DNA of 64,000 bases from Promethearchaeia archaeon (GTDB taxonomy: Archaea > Asgardarchaeota > Lokiarchaeia > Sigyniarchaeales > SOKP01), in NCBI GenBank assembly GCA_029856145.1, contig JAHQWK010000031.1:1-64000 (forward strand), given 5' to 3'. The notes under the pieces are model-generated. The model ran no database searches, had not been told where the DNA came from, and saw only the letters and a program-made list of their open reading frames with translations. Below are positions 16,969-25,800 of this stretch, one piece after another (positions within the stretch are counted from its first letter, which is position 1; every line of letters begins with the position of its first letter). A program made the translations under genes and the position numbers.

Positions 16969-18894
16969 ATGAAATCTAAATTTCATGTAAATTTTATTTT
17001 AATTTTAATATTCGTGTGTTTTAATGGTATTTTTTATTTGGACCAACATCCATTAATTTCGGATGAAATATTCAGAGTTCCAGATAACACTAAGAATGAA
17101 TTCAATAAACTTCCTAAACCATCCTCCATTGATGGAGAATTCTCTCATTATAATATTTCAGTTATTTTTGATCCATCCACATCAAGCGTTTTTGGAAATA
17201 TGACAGTAAATTTTTATAATAATGATCCTATTAATATTACTCGAATTCCCTTCCACCTATTTTTATCTGGTATGCAATACCTGAGCAGAATGGGAAATAC
17301 TGAAATTTTAAATGTTCAAACCATTAGTCAACCTAAAACTCCTTTAACTTTTGAAGTAAATGAAACCGCTCAGCTTTTATGGGTCAATTTAAACACAGAA
17401 TTAAAATCAAATGAACGAGTATTCTTTGAAATAGAGTTTAATTCAGTTATACCAGATGGAGGAATCGATAGAGCAAATTCCCACGGCTCAGGTAATAGTA
17501 GAATATATAAATTTTCCTGCTTTTATCCCATGCCATGTGTTTATGATAGCTTTGATGCATGGAATACAGATCCTTATTTAGCAGTCGGTGATCCTTTCTA
17601 TTATGATATGGCGTATTATAATGTTTTTATTGAAGCTCCTTATGATTTTGTAATTGCAGCCACAGGAAAATTAATAGAAATGCAAAACAAAAGCGAGACA
17701 ATTATTTATCATTTTGATCCATTATATCCTGTACGAGAAATTACATTTTCAGCATCACAATGGTTTATTGAAGAATCTACTTCAATAAGTGGAGTAATAG
17801 TTTCTACCTATTTTTTACCAAAATCTCAATCCTTGTGGCAAATAAACGCATTAAATTTTAGTAACCAAGCTTTATTTTTGTTTAATGATACTTTTGGCGA
17901 ATATCCCTATCCTACATTGAATATTGTTGAAGAATATACACATTATGGAGGAATGGAATACCCTTGCCAAGTTTATATTAGCGAATCAATTGATAGTTGG
18001 TCAGATCCCCTCTTGTATTTAGAAAAAGTTATTGTCCATGAAATCGGACATCAATGGTGGTATAATTTAATCGGGAATGATGAAATTGATTGGGGCTTTT
18101 TAGATGAAGGTCTCACTTGTTGGTCGACAGATTATTATGGAGAAATAATACATGGAAATTGGGAATATTTTCAATATTATCCATATATCGACGAAGTAAG
18201 GACATATCATTTAATTGTGGGATTACCCTCAAAAATAAATAGCTCTGTTTACGAATGCATTGACACAGGAATGGATTACTGGTATATTGCTTATCATAAA
18301 ACTCCACTGATTTTTGAAAAATTGCGTAAAACTATTGGAAATTCATATTTTCTTGCTGGATTACAACGATATTTTGAAGAAAATAAGTTTAAAATCGCTT
18401 TATTATCAGATCTACAACAAGCTATGGAAAGTACATGTGTTTTTTCGTTGGACTGGTTCTTTTTTTCCTGGTTTGATAACCTATATATTCCCAAATATAA
18501 TGGTAAATATAATTTTCTTAACGAAGATCAAACATCCTTATTAATAACAATCAATGATCTTAATGAACCCTTAAATAATTATGTCTACTATCAACAAGTT
18601 CAACTTATAATTGAAAATGCTAATGAGATTATTTACAATGAATGGATCTGGATAAATGGAACCACAACTATTGAAATATCGTTAAGTAGCAAACCCGTAA
18701 CAGTGAGGTTGGAATATGGGGATGAAGTAATAGTCCAACTAAATTCACCTTATTCAACTTTTTTATATATAAAATTGGAAGAAATACCAAATATTTCTGG
18801 CTATAATATAAGTATTCTAATTTTTTGTTTATTACTGATATCATTTCTATTTAAGATGTATTCATTTCATAGAAAAAATAAATCTAAAAATTAA
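16969..18894 (+). CDS. Secreted, membrane-anchored M1-family aminopeptidase
   Basis: 641 residues. An N-terminal hydrophobic segment (about 5-24) acts as signal or anchor, and a second TM helix lies near the C-terminus (about 613-632, then basic HRKNKSKN). The zinc site is complete: H357-E358-I-G-H361 in HEIGHQWW and E380, 18 residues later, in FLDEG. GGMEYP at 327-332 is the substrate-binding GAMEN-type motif with the final Asn changed to Tyr. M1 enzymes trim N-terminal residues from peptides; this one should act outside the cell, perhaps for peptide scavenging. The long ERAP1-like C-terminal region of large M1 enzymes is absent. Confidence 0.9.
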   Translation: MKSKFHVNFILILIFVCFNGIFYLDQHPLISDEIFRVPDNTKNEFNKLPKPSSIDGEFSHYNISVIFDPSTSSVFGNMTVNFYNNDPINITRIPFHLFLSGMQYLSRMGNTEILNVQTISQPKTPLTFEVNETAQLLWVNLNTELKSNERVFFEIEFNSVIPDGGIDRANSHGSGNSRIYKFSCFYPMPCVYDSFDAWNTDPYLAVGDPFYYDMAYYNVFIEAPYDFVIAATGKLIEMQNKSETIIYHFDPLYPVREITFSASQWFIEESTSISGVIVSTYFLPKSQSLWQINALNFSNQALFLFNDTFGEYPYPTLNIVEEYTHYGGMEYPCQVYISESIDSWSDPLLYLEKVIVHEIGHQWWYNLIGNDEIDWGFLDEGLTCWSTDYYGEIIHGNWEYFQYYPYIDEVRTYHLIVGLPSKINSSVYECIDTGMDYWYIAYHKTPLIFEKLRKTIGNSYFLAGLQRYFEENKFKIALLSDLQQAMESTCVFSLDWFFFSWFDNLYIPKYNGKYNFLNEDQTSLLITINDLNEPLNNYVYYQQVQLIIENANEIIYNEWIWINGTTTIEISLSSKPVTVRLEYGDEVIVQLNSPYSTFLYIKLEEIPNISGYNISILIFCLLLISFLFKMYSFHRKNKSKN

Positions 18895-18948
18895 ATTTTA
18901 AAATTAGTTATTTTATTTATATTAAAGAAGAGTGGTCCCTCCCCCCGG

Positions 18949-18984
18949 AATCTAGTGGGATTCGATTCAAATCCTTATTTCGAG
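18949..18984 (-). other. T-loop region of tRNA-Tyr holding the second intron
   Basis: 36 bases between the T-stem strands. Read on the minus strand the intron is probably the 29 bases after CTCGAA and before the last T (18950-18978). It contains a GGATT/AATCC hairpin. Cutting after the second base of AAA and of ATT, with CTCG against CTAG between the bulges (one mismatch), gives a relaxed bulge-helix-bulge. Confidence 0.6.
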
Positions 18985-19000
18985 CCGGGGACCGCTCGGT

Positions 19001-19049
19001 TTCGGCTGACGTAACTTCATTAGCTACAAGCTTTAGTTCGCGATATTAT
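19001..19049 (-). other. Anticodon-loop intron of tRNA-Tyr
   Basis: 49 bases at the canonical 37/38 position. CGGCTG of the exon can pair with CAGCCG near the intron 3' end. I could not draw a perfect bulge-helix-bulge, so the exact borders come from tRNA numbering. Confidence 0.65.
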
Positions 19050-19120
19050 CTACAGCCGAGCACTCTGACCACTGAGTTAGGGAGGGATTATTTTCTAAAT
19101 TAATTAATTATAGAATTAAT

Positions 19121-19130
19121 ATATTTTTTA
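19121..19130 (-). promoter_or_regulatory. TATA box of tRNA-Tyr
   Basis: On the minus strand TAAAAAATAT lies 35-44 bases before the tRNA 5' end, giving a pre-tRNA leader of about 10 bases. Confidence 0.45.
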
Positions 19131-19301
19131 CGTTTTTCTAAGTTAGGATTAGAATTCTGCTTTATAAGATTATTAACCTAAAATTTTAACACTGAAAAAC
19201 CACAAAATACTTTTGTTGTGAAAAATTTTTAATATATTAATCTATAATTTTATAAAATTAAACTAATATAACATTTACAATTTAAATGCAAAAATAAAAG
19301 A

Positions 19302-19823
19302 TTGGTGATAATCATCAGAGAAGAAACAGACTATACTGAAGCAATCGAGGCGTACAAAAATGAACCCCTCGTGATTTTAGAACCGTGGGGTAGAAGTATT
19401 GATCATTTAAGACTTACCATTATTGGGAAAAAGGGAACCCCATATTCAGAAGGCAAGTTTGTATTTGAGATAAAATTCCCTGAAAATTACCCTTTCGCTC
19501 CTCCTTACGCATACGCAGTGACTTTAATGTGGCACCCTAATATTGATTCTTCAATTCCACCGGGAAAATTAAATATCTGTTTAGATTTAATTAATCCAGA
19601 TTTAGTAGGAAAAGTAGATGCTAGCACAGGAGCTTCTGGTTGGACTCCAAGCAAAACACTCACAAATATTATAGAAGCATTAAAGGGTATGATGCATGTT
19701 GAACCTCCCTTCTTTAATCCAGGAGATCCATTAAATCATGAGGCGGGAGAGCAATACTTTAGAGCTCAGAAAAAATTCGAGGCGAAAGCTGCCGCCTGGA
19801 CTAAGAAGTATAGCATGGACTAA
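19302..19823 (+). CDS. E2 ubiquitin-conjugating-enzyme-like protein
   Basis: 173 residues, one UBC fold. YSEGKFVFEIKFPENYPFAPP is the E2 strand-and-PxxPP region; HPN at 78-80 and C93 in GKLNICLDLI give the catalytic centre; W114 in SGWTPSKTL and the following helix complete the core. It should accept a ubiquitin-like protein from an E1 and pass it on. The start is not ATG: TTG at 19302 or GTG at 19305, since the nearest upstream ATG is stopped after three codons. An E1-like gene lies 1.3 kb downstream on the other strand and a poly-RWD/RING gene at 53030. No ubiquitin-like modifier was recognised nearby. Confidence 0.9.
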   Translation: MVIIIREETDYTEAIEAYKNEPLVILEPWGRSIDHLRLTIIGKKGTPYSEGKFVFEIKFPENYPFAPPYAYAVTLMWHPNIDSSIPPGKLNICLDLINPDLVGKVDASTGASGWTPSKTLTNIIEALKGMMHVEPPFFNPGDPLNHEAGEQYFRAQKKFEAKAAAWTKKYSMD

Positions 19824-19915
19824 AGGATATTAATTATTTTTTATCTTCTATTTTTATTTTTTAAGTTTTAATAATTTTGGTGCAAAATATTAAAGATATC
19901 ACCTTATAGATTAAT

Positions 19916-20521
19916 ATGAATGTTTCATTCAAGAACACAGAGGTCATAGTTTTCGATTTAGATGGAACAATCGTTAATTTAACAGCTGATTGGATGTCTT
20001 TAAGAGACATTTTAGTTGAGATGTATAGAGAACAATATAAGGAAGATTGTAATTTTGAAAGGGTTTCAACCTGCCTTAATGAAATTGTCCAAAAAGAAGA
20101 TGAGGAAACCTTACAAGACTTTATTAGTGTCATTCGGGAGTATGAGCTTGAAAACATAAAGGATACCCAACTTATCGAAGAGACTATTTATTTCATTAGT
20201 AACAAAGAGTTATTTGGCGTCAATAGTGAAGTAAAATTTGCAATACTATCACTTAACACTAGAAGTACTATAATACGAGCTTTAGAACTCGCAAATATCT
20301 ATGATAAAATAGATCTTATAGTAGGTAGGGAAGATGTGAGGAGATGGAAACCTGCACCAGATGGTCTTTTAAAGATTCAAGAATATTTTAAGATGAAAAA
20401 GGAAGAGATGATCTACTTCGGAGATTTGGAGAAAGATGTTCTAACGGGTAAAAATGCTGGAATAGAGGCATACTTAATAGATGAGTTAATAGAACTAGTA
20501 AAGAAAAAACATACATACTAA
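19916..20521 (+). CDS. HAD-superfamily hydrolase (phosphoglycolate-phosphatase-like)
   Basis: 201 residues. All four HAD motifs are present: DLDGT near residue 14 (nucleophile and acid/base Asp), S/T in ILSLNT near 105, lysine in RRWKPAPDGL near 142, and FGDLEKDVLTGKNAG near 165. The cap is helical (about 20-85), as in subclass I phosphatases. It would hydrolyse a small phosphorylated metabolite in the cytoplasm; the substrate cannot be told. It starts 92 bases after the E2-like gene and may share its transcript. Confidence 0.85.
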   Translation: MNVSFKNTEVIVFDLDGTIVNLTADWMSLRDILVEMYREQYKEDCNFERVSTCLNEIVQKEDEETLQDFISVIREYELENIKDTQLIEETIYFISNKELFGVNSEVKFAILSLNTRSTIIRALELANIYDKIDLIVGREDVRRWKPAPDGLLKIQEYFKMKKEEMIYFGDLEKDVLTGKNAGIEAYLIDELIELVKKKHTY

Positions 20522-20552
20522 TAAAAGTTTAGCACTCTTTTTTCAAGTCTTT

Positions 20553-21107
20553 CTATACTTTTATAAAATTAAAAACCTCATCTATCCTCTCAACAAATTT
20601 AAATAAACCTATGCTAGATATTTTTCCTACTATTTCATCATCTTTAAAATGATGATCATCTACTGAGAGCCACCCCTCTTTTGTTAAAACACGGTGTAAC
20701 TCTTTTAAAATACTCTCTGTATCTGAGAGATCATGATAAATATCTAATAATAAAACGACATCGATTATGTTATCTTCTAAACTCGTATCGCAATCAGTTA
20801 AAATAGTTTCAACATTTTTAAGGTTCTTTTCTTTTGCCCTCTTTTTTACCTCTTCGATTGCTAAAGGATGAATATCAGCAGCATAGACTTTTCCTGTGTT
20901 ACCAACAACCTCTGCTGCCGTAATTGAGTAGCTACCTGGCCCACAACCATAATCTAGTACAATACTCCCCTTTTTAATTTTGGTTTTCTCGATTTTATTT
21001 ATTGGGGGATATTTCTTATCACGTTTTTTAAAATGTTTTTCCATAAACTTAAAATGTGTATTACCCATTGGCTTATCTTTTTTAGATTTTTCTTGAATTG
21101 CTAACAC
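20553..21107 (-). CDS. Class I SAM-dependent methyltransferase
   Basis: 184 residues. VLDYGCGPGSYSITAAEVVG is the glycine-rich SAM-binding motif I; VYAADIHPLAIEEVKKRAKE holds the acidic residue that binds the ribose; DVVLLLDIYHDL is motif IV. Small-molecule or protein substrate unknown. The frame opens with GTG at 21107, but the first ATG at 21068 (MGNTHFKF) is an equally good start. Its 5' end is 39 bases after the E1-like gene, so the two are likely co-transcribed. Confidence 0.8.
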   Translation of the reverse strand: MLAIQEKSKKDKPMGNTHFKFMEKHFKKRDKKYPPINKIEKTKIKKGSIVLDYGCGPGSYSITAAEVVGNTGKVYAADIHPLAIEEVKKRAKEKNLKNVETILTDCDTSLEDNIIDVVLLLDIYHDLSDTESILKELHRVLTKEGWLSVDDHHFKDDEIVGKISSIGLFKFVERIDEVFNFIKV

Positions 21108-21146
21108 CTCTTTTGAGATATAAGTATTAATATAAAAAAAAAATTA

Positions 21147-22739
21147 TTACATAAAAGTGATTATAACGTTATATTTTTTAATTTCTGATTCTGTGAGGGC
21201 CTTTCCTAAAGGAGTTATACTAATAATATCGTTACTTTTTATTTTTAATGAAGTCAATTTAACATCTGGATCTTTCATTGAAGGCATATAAGGATTCCAA
21301 TAGATTTCTTTAGTCATTGGATTGGTTATCATCCATAATTCTGGATCTAATTCATAACCAGTTATTTTCATTGCGTTAAAAATATAACCCACATCTGCAT
21401 CAAATGGTACAACAATCTGCACATTTTCTTCACCTTCAATTTTTCCACAAGCAAGGCAATCCTCCCTTTTTATAATATTCAAATGATCGAATTGTCCATA
21501 TATCCCATTATAATTTACATAAGGAGGATCCATTGGTGCTCCAATATTCCTACCATTAACCCTAAATAGTAGTTTTAAGGTTTCTTGAGATTGGATACTT
21601 GCTATAACAGAGCTGACTGTTTGTATTGCAGCGATTTTATTTCCAAGAATATTTTCCATTTCTTCAAATTTATAGTCTGGTCCAAAAGTTTCTTTTATAT
21701 TTTGTTTCCATTCCTCAATTTCTTCTTCATTTAATGTCTCTCTTTTTTCTTCGGGTAAATTTTCATTAAAGACTCTTTCTCTTAATTTTTCTAACTCTAC
21801 TTGAGCTAATTCCTTGAATTTAAGTACTTCATCATCTAAATTAAGATCTGGTTTATGGCCATAACTTTTTTCAAAATTTACTTCAGCTTTTATGACACAA
21901 TGATTTCGATTACGTGGTAAGCCTTTTAATGTGCATGCTGCGACGAGTTTATCATCAGCAGGAGGTATTGGTACTAAACACCTATAACAAGGAGTTTGGT
22001 CTAATAATTGAGGAGCATATTTCCAATCAAAAACCATTTCAATTTCTTTTCGAAACCTTTTAATTAATGGTGATATTTTCTCTGCTTTTATCCTTTCAAT
22101 TTCTTCTTCCAATTCTTCTATTCTTCTCTGTGCTTCAAAGTAATTAGGATATTCCCTTTCTGTTATTTCCCAAAGTCTGGCTTCGACTAAATTCTCTATC
22201 TCTCTTTCTTTTTTTTTATATTGTAATTCAGAACCTTCAGGAATTACAATCTGTACATGACCCTCAAAAGCATGCGTAGCTCCTTCGACCATAGGTTTTT
22301 TTAGTCGAAGACATATTTTATTTAAGTCTAATCTAGCATTAAAATTGTCTAAGGCAGCAACTACTATATCAGATTCTTCATAAACAGACATTGGTAATTT
22401 TTGAAGCTTCTCAAAATAATAGTCGACCTTGAGATAAGGATTCATCTCCTTCAATTTTTCAGCGGCAACTTCAGCTTTAGGACGACCCTCATCACCAGGT
22501 TTGAAAAGCATTTGTCGTGATAAATTGGATGTTTCAATAGTGTCTAGATCAACAAGAATCAGTTTCCCAATTCCCATAAGAGCGAAATCTTTAGCTATTT
22601 CGCAACCTAAGGCGCCTACACCAATTATCATAATAGTTCCCTTGTCTATAATCTCTTGATCCCAGCCATCAATTAATTGTTGACGGGCATACATTCGTGC
22701 CTTAACAATATCCTCAGTTTTATCAGTCATATTAAACAA
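21147..22739 (-). CDS. E1-like ubiquitin-activating enzyme (ThiF fold with catalytic-Cys and UFD-like domains)
   Basis: 530 residues. The adenylation domain has IIGVGALGCEIA at 38-49, DLDTIETSNLSRQ at 64-76 (ATP-binding Asp and Arg), K88 and ALDNFNAR at 129-136. A charged coiled coil (about 170-235) is inserted before the zinc pair CYRC (251-254), whose partner pair CLAC is at 428-431. C269 in AACTLKGLP, followed by NHC at 279-281, matches the catalytic-cysteine/crossover region of UBA2 and UBA3. Residues 436-530 look like the C-terminal ubiquitin-fold domain that recruits an E2. It should adenylate and thioesterify a ubiquitin-like protein for the E2-like enzyme at 19302. Confidence 0.9.
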   Translation of the reverse strand: MFNMTDKTEDIVKARMYARQQLIDGWDQEIIDKGTIMIIGVGALGCEIAKDFALMGIGKLILVDLDTIETSNLSRQMLFKPGDEGRPKAEVAAEKLKEMNPYLKVDYYFEKLQKLPMSVYEESDIVVAALDNFNARLDLNKICLRLKKPMVEGATHAFEGHVQIVIPEGSELQYKKKEREIENLVEARLWEITEREYPNYFEAQRRIEELEEEIERIKAEKISPLIKRFRKEIEMVFDWKYAPQLLDQTPCYRCLVPIPPADDKLVAACTLKGLPRNRNHCVIKAEVNFEKSYGHKPDLNLDDEVLKFKELAQVELEKLRERVFNENLPEEKRETLNEEEIEEWKQNIKETFGPDYKFEEMENILGNKIAAIQTVSSVIASIQSQETLKLLFRVNGRNIGAPMDPPYVNYNGIYGQFDHLNIIKREDCLACGKIEGEENVQIVVPFDADVGYIFNAMKITGYELDPELWMITNPMTKEIYWNPYMPSMKDPDVKLTSLKIKSNDIISITPLGKALTESEIKKYNVIITFM

Positions 22740-22878
22740 ATCTTATTTTTTATGATTATAATATTATTATTTCAAATTCAAAATATAAACTCTTTTAGTT
22801 GCTTTCTTACTAACAAAAAGTAATTAAGATTAGTAATAATCACTTTTAAACTTAATAAGATAGAAATAGATAAATAAT

Positions 22879-25800
22879 TCACTTTTTCTTCTTTTCAGTT
22901 GCTTCTTTAATCATTTTTTTAAGGCTATCAACTTTTTCTCTCTCTTTAGCTTCCTCTAATTTTTCTTGGAAATCTCTTTTCCCATCTTCCTTCTTCGCTA
23001 TTTCATCCATAAGTTCTTGTTTAATTTTTATTAAATTTGTCATCTCCTTGCGAAAGTCTCTTGCTTTAGCTTTAACCTTTATTTTTTGCTCTGATTCCGC
23101 TAATTTTTGTTCTTTTCGACTTTCTTCAATCAAACTTATTATATTATCCGCTAATTCACCAACTTCTCCAAGTGTCTCTTTTAATTCAGCTCCTTCTTTT
23201 TCTCTACGCTTTAATTCTAAAGATCTTTGTTCTTCTAATTGTTCTTGAATGCCTTTGATTCTCACTTCTTCTTTAATAACTCTTTCTTCTAATCTCTTAG
23301 TATTTTTAATTTCTGTTTCAATATATTTTATTTCTTCATCCCAACCAATTTCTTTGAACTTAGTGATGGCAGAGTTAAAAATTTCATATGATTTGTCAAA
23401 ATCATGGTATGCTGCCCATTTTTTCCCTTCATCAATAAGTTTTAATCCATCATCTCTTATCTGTTCCGCTTGCTGCCTTTTAATAACCAAATCTCTATAT
23501 TGACTTTCTTGTTCTCGTTTCATTCTTTCTTGCTCTAATCGTCTTCTTCTCACTTCTTCTTGAAATATAGCATATTCATTTTCCCTCTGTAAGCGTACTT
23601 GTTCCTCCAATCGTCTCTTTTCAAGAAAATTAGTTTGTTCTTGTTGCAGATCCTTAATTAATGTATCTAAATTTCTAATTTCAGGTTCCCAGCCAATATT
23701 TTCTGCTAAAATGTGTCTTGCTTGAATATATAATGAAATTGCTTCATTGTAGTTAGGTATATGATGTCTCAAATATTTTCCCGCTTCTTCTAACAGAGAA
23801 TATGCTGATTCCCTCACACTCATTTGTTTTTGTATTATTTTTTCTCGCTCCTGAAGAGCTAATTGCTGAGCTTCCTTTTTTTCCCTTTCTTGCCTCTTTC
23901 TTTCCTCAATAAGCATAGATAATGCTCTTTCTTCATCTAGTTTTTCTAATTCTTTGTGAACTTCTAAATTTTCTAATTCAATTTTTTGATTTTTCAATTT
24001 ATTAATCTTAAATATCATGTTGCTAATTGAATCAGTTGGAAATTGCATCTCATTTAATATAATTCCTGCTCTTCTATAACATATTACTGCATTATCATAA
24101 TTTTGTTCTTTTAGAAATTTTTCTGCCTCATCTAAAATCTTGAATGCTTGTTCCTTTCTCTCTTCCAGTCTTGATTTCAATTCTTCCATTTTAAATATTT
24201 CCAATTCCTTTCCTTTCAATCGTTCTTGTTCAACCCGTAAATTTTCTGCCATTTTTTGTTGAAGTTCCCATTCTTCTCGTTCTTTTTGCGTTCTTAATTT
24301 TAAGTCATTTTGCTTTTGTAGTTGAGATTCTCTTTTTTTCTCTTGGACTTTAAGTATTAATTCTCTGATAGTATCAGTTGGAAAGGCAATTTCATTTAAT
24401 ATTAATTCAGCTGCATGGTAGTATTCGAGAGTTTTATCATATTGTAATTGTTTCATATAAATTTCTGCTTCTTCAAGAAGACTGAAAGCTTGATCTTTCC
24501 TTTTTTCCATAAAAGCATGAGATTCTTTTTGAGTCTCAATTTCTATCTGTTTAGCTTTCAATTTAATCTCATTAATCTTCATATTTTTTGTTATCTGTTG
24601 TTGGAAATTAAATTCTTCTTGAGCTTGTTGAAGTTGAATCTCTAGGTTCTTTTGTTTTGTTATCAATTCTTCCTTAATTTTTTCCTGAACCTTATGAATC
24701 ATTTCTCTAATCGAGCTTGTAGGAAACCCAATTTCATTTAATATCAATTCTGCTTGCCTATATTGTTCAATTGCTCGGTTATATTGCTTTTGATTAAAAA
24801 AATTTTCAGCAGTGGATAAGATTTCAAATGCTTCTGTTTTGCGCGTTTCCATTAATTGTTTTATTTTTTCTTGTTTTTGGATTTCTATTTTTTTTGTTTT
24901 TAATCTTTCTTGTTCTCTTCGCATATAATTAGAAATTTTTTTCTGGAATTGTTCTTCTTCATGTTCTCGTTGCTTTAATGATTCAATTTCAAATTCTTTC
25001 TCTCTTTCTATATCCCTTTTTCTAACTTCAATTGCTTTTATAGTGTCTTGAAGCAGCTTTAAATAATCACTTGTCCACCCAATTTCAGATAGGAAATTCA
25101 TGGCAATTTGATAGTTCTGTAATGCATTATCATAATTCTTTTGATGAAGTAAAGTATATCCGTTATCAATGAGTTTAAAAGCTTCTTGCTCTTTTTCTAA
25201 ATTTTGAGTAGTAAGTAATTCTTTCTTTTGAAATCTTTCTCTTTCTTCTAGTGCTTTTATTCTTTCACTCTCTCTTAAAATTCTTATTTTTTCCATGAAA
25301 GCGTAGTTTTGTTTTTCCTTTTCTATTGCTTCGCTGATAGATTTCTGTTTTATCAAGTCCTTTTCTCTTTTCTTCCCTTCAATATCTTTTATTGCTTTAT
25401 TTATGATTGGAATTTCTTTAGTCCATTGAATCTGAGCAAAAATATTAGCAACACTTTGATAAAGTTCAATCGCATCATCTAATTTACCTAAGGAAATATA
25501 ATTTTGAGTTTTTTCTAATATATTAAATGCTTCTTCCTTCCTAGTTTCCCTGTAAGCAAGTTCTTTTTCTCTTTCTCTAAGTGTGATTTCTTTTCTCTTT
25601 AACTCTTCACGTTGTGATTTCATTTCTCTAATAAGTTTTTCTTGAAACACTCTCTCTTGTTTTTCCTTTTCTATAGATGATTGTAAATTTTGTTGCTTTC
25701 TAATCTCAGCTTCTCGCTTTTTATCCTCAACTGCAATAATGGAATTTTGAATTAATTCTATTTCTTCATCCCACTCAATGACTCCAAAAATGTCTGTTGC

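Larger units (their letters stand above)
18933..19086 (-). tRNA. tRNA-Tyr (GUA anticodon) with two introns
   Basis: Read on the minus strand: acceptor CCCTCCC (19086-19080) pairs with GGGAGGG (18943-18937), then A73 and an encoded CCA (18935-18933). The D arm is ACTC-AGTGGTCA-GAGT. The anticodon stem CTCGG/CCGAG (19060-19056 with 18999-18995) holds loop CT-GTA-G, then a 49-base insert (19049-19001), then A38. The T stem CCCGG/CCGGG (18989-18985 with 18948-18944) encloses 36 bases instead of 7. Removing 29 bases leaves CTCGAAT, consistent with an intron between 59 and 60. C1-G72 with A73 is the archaeal tyrosine identity set. Spliced length is 76. Confidence 0.85.
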
